Below are positions 56,247 to 64,000 of a stretch of DNA of 64,000 nt, one piece after another. A program made the translations under genes and the position numbers. Source of the stretch: Eustoma russellianum. Taxonomy: Eukaryota; Streptophyta; Magnoliopsida; Gentianales; Gentianaceae. The stretch is from positions 25,900,118 to 25,964,117 of the forward strand of contig AP025054.1 in assembly GCA_036186865.1 (NCBI GenBank), in the 5' to 3' direction. Position 1 is the stretch's first letter. Each line of letters starts with the position of its first letter. The notes under the pieces are model-generated. The model searched no databases. It was not told where the DNA came from and saw only the letters and a list, made by a program, of their open reading frames with translations.

Positions 56247-57695
56247 TTCCTCTCCCCTTATAAAAAGTTTCATCCTCTAAACTTGTAAATTCAATTTGTA
56301 CTCCGCTACTTAACGTTACTCTACTGGTTCCACTCTTATCACATGTCTCAAACAGTTTTTGATGTATTGATTTGGTGTCCGACCATGCTTTTCTATAATC
56401 GTATTTATGGGCTTGTATTTAGAGCTTTGGTCCTCTAACTAATATTGTACTTATCCTATGTGAAAAGTCTTTAAAATTATCAGCCCAGAGTATTCTAGCT
56501 TTCGTGCTCCCATTGTACTTCTTTGTTCAATTATCCTTCCTTATCGGATACGTTACTGACTTTGTGAAATCTTTCCGAAAGATCCTTATCTTGCTGAAAA
56601 AGTTCATCTCTTTACCACTGTCGTTCATGATTAGTTAAGAGACCAAAATCATAATACTAGTACCACTTATTAAAGTTAAATTTCGCAATTGAGCATACCT
56701 ATTTCAGTATTGGAGCCATCAGAATTCTTGGGGTCCGGTACACTCTGATTTAGTTCGCGAGTCCCTGATTGCCCTTCTTGTTGTTGTGTTTCCTCAAGTA
56801 GCACATTTCTCTTCTCTAGATAGTGTCTGGCCAGGTATCCGCCCTTACCGTAGCTAAAACATGCTCCGTCCCTTCTCCAACACTAACCAATGTGCTGTCG
56901 CTAGCAGATCTTACATATTGGAATCGCATGCTGTGGTAGGCATGGTTGCTGCAACTGACGCTGAGAGACGGGTTGGCGTTGGTTCTGTTGCTGGCGTTGT
57001 GACTGTGACCGATGCTGGAGATGGAGTCGTCTTGTTGACCTCAGTAGAAGCTTGGCCCGCTTTTTGAGCTGCTCATCTGAGACATCTCAAACTCTCTTGT
57101 CTCTGGTTGTCTGGTCTCGTGGATGTGTAATGTGCTCCACCCGATACAAGCAAGCAACAGCTCCTCGAAGTTCCTCGGGTTTATCTTTCCAATCCAAGTC
57201 CTAATCCGAGTGTTTAAGCCATTTTTAAACTTGCACATTTTTAAGATTTTCATCCATCATAGTCACAGGGACATATCGACCCAAGACAGTAAACCAATAG
57301 ACACATTCGGAAACTGTATCTCCCGCTTGCTGTCTCAACGTCTCGAACTCCTCTATTCTTTGAATGATCACTGAAGAGGGTATGAAATACTGATGGAATT
57401 CATCTAAAAAATGCGTCCATGCAACAGTTTGACATAGTGGCTGAATACACGCTTCTCACCTTTGTCTGGTTTCTCTAATTGAAAATGGCCAAGCAATCTG
57501 CGTCTTTATCTCCTCCGATACTTGCACTAGTTCGAATCCATTCTTAATTTCTTTCAACCACTTCTCAGCTTTATCCAAACCAGGTCCTCCAATCAAATTT
57601 CGGGACCTGTTCCCTCTGGAGTTCCCTAAAATAAAACCCAATACTCATCTGAGACTAGCAGTGCAGCTTATGCAGTCACAGAAGTCTGACCAAGA
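56247..57695 (-). pseudogene. G3 internal region, gag 3' part (inverted copy)
   Basis: Minus strand: gag from just after tcttg (57695-57691) with PGLDKAEKWLKEIKNGFELV and KMCKFKNGLNTRIRTWIGKI, a knuckle remnant near 56860-56930, then a spacer, a polyprotein end and a polypurine tract directly before the LTR at 56246. It is collinear with 32840-33990 of the first copy and likewise lacks protease, RT and integrase. Confidence 0.8.
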
Positions 57696-59878
57696 TGTTG
57701 AGAAATATGTTTGGATAATTTTCAATATCATGATTTTAAGTTGTGGATACTTAAAAATGTCACACATGGTGTTATAAAATTAAAAATAGTGAAGAAAAAT
57801 GACATTGATCTCTTACGTTGTTGCACTTTGATTGATCGATGTACATCGATCCCTCACATCGATCGATCCATGTAAGGCAGAGAAAATTCAAGACTTTACT
57901 GTGAAACATTGATCTCTAAACCTGAGACGCATCGATCGATTGATGAACGTCGAACCCGCACTTCGATCGATCGATGTAGACCAGAGACAAACTCTGAAAC
58001 TCACTATGAGACATCGATCTCTGAAGCTGATGCACTTCGATTGATCGATCTCCAGGGTTTTTAGAAATATTTTTCTAAAATATGATAAAATGATTGTTTT
58101 CATTTGTACATGATTTATACATGTTCATATGTTGATATTATGTGTTTTTGATGATTATAAATGCATTGTGACTAATGTGTCTTGGAAGTTTCTACAACTT
58201 ACCAAAAAGGACAAAATTGGTATTTTGAGTTTTGTTGGTACTTGGCATGGTGAAAATGTTTCAAGGACACATTCATATCTTATTTATCATCACACAGGTG
58301 TTATTGCATCTATTTCTGACCATCGGGGTCATTTTGGAGTTTTCTCTCACTAGGGGTATTTTGGTCATTTTACCCCTAAGGGTAGTTTAAGTATTTTACT
58401 TAATGAATCTCATGAGTATATTATTATCTTCATTCTCAAGCTCATTTATGATTATCTTGACTATTATTACGTTGTTTTATATTATTTCTCTCAATTGATG
58501 ATATTATCGACAGTAGCGTGATATGTGACGAGTTGTGATGTCACATTCTATTTTCTTCTTGAAATCCATCTTATATGTGTTATTGGAGAATCTCAATCAT
58601 CATTTTACAGAGATTTTCAAGGTGTTAATGTTGTGGAATTCATCACAACATATAAGGAGAAATTGTTGGAATTTCGATATTATTTATTGACATAATCTTG
58701 TCAATTATTATTTGTTGATTTCTCTTCATCAATCTGAGTTTGTACACATATATATGGGGCCAAGAACATGCATATACAGGTTCCAAAGGTGGTTTATCTA
58801 TTTTATGACTTTATGCCAAGTGGACCAACCAAAAAGAAGCTAGTTGTCAAAATTGCCAACATGAAAATTCAAACTTCAAAACAAATGTCTACTTGGACTT
58901 AGTTGGAGCTGATTTTTGTTTGAATTGTTCAGCTATCACATGCCTATTCTCATGGCAATAATTTGAGGGGATAGTGGAGAAGTTATGCCATCTTATCCTA
59001 CTATATTATCTTCACATTTTCCAAGTCATTTTGAAGAGAAATTTCGGCTAAATAATATTCCAAGGTGGACCAATTATGTTGTTTCATTTGCCAAGTGTAC
59101 AAGGTGATTGTGTGGCTAACCAATGATATGAAGACACTTAATCATTGATGATGAAGATGATGACACATTGGAGTTCTTATCTTCAAGGATCATTTCACCC
59201 TATAAATAGAAGACAAAGGTGAAGAAGAAGAACATACAACATTCAAGCAAACTTGAAGATCATTCTTACTATTCTCTTCTTCTTGATTCTTTCTTTGCGT
59301 GGCTAAGATGTTTTATTTCTTGTTGTTGTTGAGCTACATATACACGCTTTCTTGGTTTATATTGGTAAGAGGATTAGCCAAATCTATAAGGATACATAAG
59401 TAGGTGATAGAGGTGTTGCAACCAAGAGTTGCATAAAGGTGTTCACCAATTTTTGAATAGGGTTGGTGTTTAACCCAAGGATCAAGCTTGGTTCTTGTTG
59501 TAATCTTGCTCATACCATAGTGAAATCCAAGGAAAGGTGTTCCTTGGGACTGGAGTAGGTCACATTGGCCAAACCAGGATAAATCTTTGGTGTTCCTGTC
59601 TTCTTTTCTCTTTTCTGTTTTTCTGCCTGTTTTCACTGTAGGTTTCACACAATTTCATACATTTTGAAAAAATAGCAAAACACTTTTAAAATTTGTGCTT
59701 TTTGGTGGAGATATACTTCAGACTGTTAGCTTTCATTTGCAATAAGAGTCACTTCATTTGAGCAAAGAAATGTTAGTCTTTCAGTCGTTGCATGATAATT
59801 GCTCCAATCTGGCTGAAATCTAACCAATTTTGAGAAAAGTTGAATTCTGTTTTCATCAAGAATTGTTTAAGGTCAGAA
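57696..59878 (+). repeat. Inverted Copia-1 LTR, truncated
   Basis: Starts TGTTGAGAAATATG at 57696, directly after caaga (tcttg on the other strand), and matches the reverse complement of 38600-40782 down to 59878, where it stops abruptly. The missing last 0.4 kb and any internal sequence point to a breakpoint at 59878. Confidence 0.85.
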
Positions 59879-60823
59879 CAGAACAGAACGGAACAGAACA
59901 AATATGTAATGCCGTGATGCATGAGTGCACTGAAATCACGTACGGAATCATTCGTTTCCCTTTTCTTTTTCGTTTTCCTTTTCCATTTTCTTTTTCCTTT
60001 TTTTTCTTTTCTTTTTCTTGTTCTTTTTCTTTACCTTTTTCTTCCTTCCTTACGTTACCCCCTCTGTTCCCTGCGACTTCCCTTACCCCAACTTTGTTTG
60101 AGAACATCTCCCCTTAGCCCCCCTTCTCCACTCAGCCCCCTACCTCGCCCTCAACCCCAAGCCTAGTCGTAACCCCCCTCAGCCCCATCCCCCCGACGCA
60201 CCCCCCTCAGCCCCCAACCCCTCAACCGCCACTAGCACGGCAACCCATGGCCTTAACCCACCACCACCGGCCACGCGCCGCCACTACCAACACCTCCAAA
60301 CCATTTCCATTATTCACATATACATCAAAAAGTACAACCTTTTCATACTACATACAAAAATAACATCATACATATATATACATATGCGATCGTATATACG
60401 GATATGCGATTCATCACGTTCACATATAATCAAATAGTCAAACATCTATACAATCACAAATACTGATGCACGATCTCGTTTTTATAAAGAAATTAAAGAT
60501 TATTGTTTCTACATTCAACAGATGTTAGGGGACACCTACTTGGCAATTAAAGGCAGTTTACTACGCGTTTGAAAGGGTTGATCAGATTGGTGGTGCTTCT
60601 CCTGAAACTGGCGGCGTGAAGCTTTAGAAGAAGAAGATCGTTCTTCTCCTTTTTTTCACCAAAGGTGGCAGCTGATTTTGTTTGATGAGGAGGGAGGAGA
60701 ATTCACCGTAATTAAATAGAAATTTGATTAGGGTTTAGGGAAAATTTCCTAATCAAATTAGATTTAGTAATTAATAAGCCTTAATAACTCTTTTGCCCTT
60801 CATTAAAAAAATGGGATATAACA
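59879..60823 (-). repeat. LTR of putative G4 (minus strand), truncated
   Basis: On the minus strand it starts TGTTATATCCC at 60823, next to a polypurine tract. It contains a pyrimidine-only tract (59955-60040, plus strand) and a C-rich section (60100-60300). It is cut at 59879. No convincing frame is present. Confidence 0.5.
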
Positions 60824-60838
60824 TTCTTCCCCCCTTAC
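60824..60838 (-). promoter_or_regulatory. Polypurine tract of putative G4
   Basis: The minus strand reads taaggggggaagaa just before the LTR start, preceded by codons resembling a Tekay polyprotein end (FRDKTFCKGG). Confidence 0.6.
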
Positions 60839-63020
60839 AAAAAGTTTTGTCCCGAAACTTGTGTGCTACGTAATCGGTAACTTAGTATAGTACTACATAA
60901 TTCATTTACCTAGATCATGACAAAACTTAGTATCCCTTACGTGTTTTGATATGTTACCCATTGCACTTCCTCGATACAGGACTAAGTCCTTAAATCATTC
61001 AGTGTGTATATATACAATGTAACCTTTAAATCCATTGTTCTCCGCCTGATAGATCGTAACCTATTCTTTATATTGTTCTCGAATCAACCTTAAGGGTATC
61101 ATCATTATATTGGCTTCATAACTTAATCGTCGGTCAATATCGTACTTATATTTGCTATCATGAGCAGCCCTCTAAAATCAGTTCTTAGGTGTAAAACCAT
61201 CTTTAACTTAACGCCTTGTTCACAAGACTCATCCCTGAAGCTGTATGTATTTTTCGGAATACGTTGTACTCTAGTACGATTTAATTTAATCATCACTAGC
61301 ATCTCACAAGATGATCTAGTCCTTATAGGGTTCAATCCTTACTTAATTCTCTATAATTAATGCTTACAAACTTCCATTTATACCACCTGACGTGTATCAT
61401 TCAACTTATTGAAATCTACAATACCGAATTCTTAAACTCATCACATATGATTCATCTCCTGGATAATTAACCATACTAACTCCTGTGTGTATGCCAATAT
61501 GGTAACCGCTACCCTTCCTTAATGCAACCAAGTCTTCAAAATCGGTTCTTATACACTTACAAACTAGCTCTATGATCATGCTCTTAATTTCTCAGAGATA
61601 TCATAAGCAGCCTAGTATACGAAATATGTGTATCGACATATCTTTCTTCAAGTTAACAGAAAAGTAGCTTACGTAGCTATAATTTTGAATATAGCTTTAA
61701 CTATTTAAAATACTAAACCTTCTAATTTTTGTAAACATAAAACGCAAAATATCATAGATTTGTTTTCGCAACGCGATATCTCAAATGACCATTTTAAAAA
61801 CGATGATATAACTTGTTCACAAGGCATTTCGGTAAACTTGCATCAAAACAGTTGAAAACTTATAACGTAAGGTTTTATGAAACGATTTGAATACGGTACA
61901 TTCCGTTTTCAAAACAGGTATATATTTTGAAATCTACTTTTTTTCCACAAAAGTTAAGTTCATCGCAAGCGGATAAATAACTTTGAAAACATTTTAACGG
62001 TTAAACTGCTTGCGATATCGATAGTCATCAAACTAATTTAATAGATGTAACAAAATTCGGAAATTTGAAATATTCTGTAAGAAACATATATAAACACATC
62101 GTTTTTGCAAAAACATCAATATTTTAAAAGTTTTCCCCTTTTCAAGGTCGTCAAAAGAATGGAATTTTTTTTATTATGCTGATTTACAAGTATGGAAACA
62201 AAATTAGCCTCGTGAATTTTAGTAGACTATATAAAGAAATGTGACTTAATAAGATATTTTTGAAAATAAAATATCTTTTCAAGTCTCTGTAAAATATAGG
62301 TATAACTCGGTGTACGAGCTTATATAAAATATTTATGTGCTAGAGAAATGATAGTCCAATATTTCGTATAATTTCTATAATCCATATTTATATTCAAACA
62401 GACAATCCGTCTATGTATCATTTCTTATAAGTCTAACTTTCGCCGACTATGATAAAATCCCTAACTTAAATTATCCAATCCTAGCATGGCACACTAAATA
62501 TTTATCGACTTAAGGTGTTTTAATTTACAATGCTTCCGCGCGCTACACTGATCCACCGTATTTCTTTATCTGGTTATTTAAACCGCTAATTATCCTAGTT
62601 AAATCTCACTCGAACAAGCAACCAGTACTAATTCATGCTTACTCCATTTCAATTCAAGCCTACTAGATTCAAACAAAATGTTCCGATGTTAACGCTTAAC
62701 CCACAATTTGTAATGATATAGTATTCCAAGGAACATATTACAGTCGATTCTCGCATGTCGCTATTGTTCAATACCTCTAATAAGACTAATATCATCGACC
62801 TATTATGATTACCCTACATTCAACATCTTAACCCTAGACTATAAATTCCTTTGTACAATATCTTTAACTAAACTCTACTGATTATAACGCTAATCGTTAT
62901 TTAGTTTCTATCATTCTACTATAAATCATCTCTTAGTATTTACTTTACTATTATAATTCATTTCTTAGTAGCTATGGTCCCAATTTAGACCTAATCCTGC
63001 TCTGATGTTACCGTCCAAGT
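60839..63020 (-). mobile_element. Putative coding-less LTR derivative G4
   Basis: 2.2 kb between the polypurine tract (60824-60838) and a PBS-like ggtaacatcagagcagg on the minus strand (about 62995-63012). No reading frame of note exists in this interval; it is AT-rich and shows no gag or pol blocks that I can recognise. This layout fits a large retrotransposon derivative, or a gypsy internal region decayed beyond recognition. The upstream LTR is truncated near 63090. Confidence 0.4.
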
Positions 63021-63089
63021 AGGGATATGGACCCGCTTTACTTTACCCTAATGATACCGAGTACCACGTTGCAGTTATGGTAAGGTAGC

Positions 63090-63458
63090 CCGAGTTACTA
63101 TTGAGAAAAAGAGTTTGAGTGATTCATAAAATGCATGATTTAAATAACCTGTGTTTAAGAAATGCATGACATAATTTATTACTTGACACGTTTGTGCTAT
63201 AAACTTGCCTTATATACTTTATTTATAATGTTGTCGTACTAACAAACCATGAAGCTTTAAAGCTAACATCAAATGGCAAACGTTTGTTGTGTTTGAAATA
63301 TTTTCAGGTGCCACCATTGATGAACTAAACTAAGTTCATTAAGTGAAGTACTTAGTTAAATGAACTAAGTAGTTCATTAAATGGAGATATATTTGGAAAA
63401 GGCATGATGGAAACAAATTGAAGAATGTAAAGTCTCTTTCTACTACTCATCACACATT
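63090..63458 (+). repeat. LTR-like repeat, copy of 46920-47290
   Basis: It shares aatgcatgatttaaa, atggcaaacgtttg-like and gttcatt-aagtgaagtactta words in the same order and orientation with 46920-47290, diverged by several indels. No gene. Confidence 0.65.

Positions 63459-63511
<53 letters not shown>
63459..63511. repeat. (AT)n microsatellite, about 53 bp
   Basis: A TA dinucleotide run with one ttta interruption, directly before LINE E. Confidence 0.95.
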
Positions 63512-63514
<3 letters not shown>

Positions 63515-64000
63515 GAATTAATGGCTTCTTCTTCTCCCGGAAATTTGGACCCTCCCGCCGCTGCCGCCGCTGCCGTGCGCACTTTTGCGTCGGTAGTATC
63601 GGCTTCTTCCTCCTCTGTTGCACAGATCACTCCAAAGTCAATATCAAAGCACAAAGGCCATCCTTTGATTGCTTTTACACACGATGAAATTGATGCTTTA
63701 GCCGCTCCATACCGGTTAACGCTTGTCGGGACATTTTGGTATGGCCGACCGCCGTTGAAAATCATCCGAGATGTTTTTGATCGTATAGGATTTAAATCGG
63801 ATGTAAAGATCACCCTTTTGGATCAATCACATATATTGCTGCGTTTTCTTCATGAACCGGATTATCTTCGTTGCTTCTACCACCGTTCATGGACCATTGC
63901 AGGATGTTCAATGCGAGTCACCAAGTGGACCACCGATTTCGATCCGGCCTCCGACGTGCCAATTGTCCCCATCTGGATTGCCTTTCCGAGTTTACCTGTT
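63512..64000 (+). mobile_element. LINE E, 5' end, continues beyond window
   Basis: L1-type LINE beginning 9 bp before its ORF1 ATG and directly after (AT)n. Its protein start closely resembles LINE A ORF1. The 3' part lies outside the window. Confidence 0.85.
63521..64000 (+). CDS. LINE E ORF1, N-terminal part (open at window end)
   Basis: An ATG at 63521 opens a frame of 160 codons without a stop to the window end. It begins MASSSPGNLDPP, then an Ala-rich run, then the DUF4283-like blocks KHKGHPLIAFTHDEIDALAA, VGTFWYGRPPLKIIRDVFDR, FLHEPDYLRCFY and RVTKWTTDFDPASDVPIV. It is nearly the same as LINE A ORF1 and without any break, so this copy may be younger than the others. The CCHC knuckle would lie downstream. 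The family is thought to bind LINE RNA; whether the rest is intact cannot be seen. Confidence 0.88.
   Translation, partial: MASSSPGNLDPPAAAAAAVRTFASVVSASSSSVAQITPKSISKHKGHPLIAFTHDEIDALAAPYRLTLVGTFWYGRPPLKIIRDVFDRIGFKSDVKITLLDQSHILLRFLHEPDYLRCFYHRSWTIAGCSMRVTKWTTDFDPASDVPIVPIWIAFPSLPV

Noticed and set aside
59830..60166. Overlapping frames of Phe/Leu/Ser or Lys/Glu-rich sequence
   Set aside because: Produced by a pyrimidine-only tract. Low complexity on both strands and no protein signal.
1..64000. Host genes, tRNA or rRNA genes
   Set aside because: I looked for long non-element frames and for cloverleaf-like or rRNA-like stretches by eye and found none. The only tRNA-related matches are the short primer-binding sites.

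Overview
This 64-kb window looks like heterochromatic, gene-poor DNA of a flowering plant, probably a eudicot. I found no host protein-coding gene, rRNA, tRNA or CRISPR array. Every long coding stretch belongs to a retroelement of a plant-typical kind: L1-type LINEs with a DUF4283-like plus CCHC ORF1 and an endonuclease-RT-RNase H ORF2, Ty3/gypsy elements primed by initiator-Met tRNA, Ty1/copia elements, and one RTE-type LINE. The genus cannot be named from this sequence alone.

Layout. 1-4055 is a patchwork of short gypsy, copia and LINE pieces in both orientations, with two near-palindromes. 4056-9472 is a rearranged Ty3/gypsy element (G1, minus strand) with a 5' LTR, PBS, gag, protease, RT, RNase H and a second RT piece. 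9473-11393 holds two LINE fragments and a fused LTR piece. 12296-16506 is a Tekay/Del-like Ty3/gypsy element (G2, minus strand) whose coding region is interrupted by two intron-like GT-AG segments. 16520-30150 is a stack of three minus-strand LINEs (A full length, B 5'-truncated, C full length), with a 10-N assembly gap inside the C tail. 31434-38181 is a tandem of G3, a gag-only LTR family with 3.7-kb LTRs. Copia-1 (38182-43245) is inserted in its gag, and Copia-2 follows (43250-46405). 47297-59878 carries the other G3 LTR, the rest of the G3 gag and the other Copia-1 LTR, all inverted. That G3 LTR is itself interrupted by an RTE LINE (48821-49623) and LINE D (49932-54364). 59879-63020 resembles a coding-less LTR derivative. 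63512-64000 is the intact start of LINE E, which runs off the window.

How the pieces fit. G3 has gag and both LTRs but no protease, RT or integrase, so it would need a helper; G2 has the same PBS and LTR terminus and is a candidate type of helper. The 5-bp duplication tcttg lies on both outer sides of Copia-1 LTRs that are 19.5 kb apart and in opposite orientation. This suggests that about 16.6 kb (roughly 43.25-59.88 kb) is inverted relative to the original nest. The LINEs share an ATGA start/stop overlap between ORF1 and ORF2, a constant 36-nt stem-loop and two variable GC-rich hairpins in the 3' UTR, and a preference for AT microsatellite-like targets. LINEs A and B share one 13-bp target duplication. 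Most copies carry stops and frameshifts and are dead.
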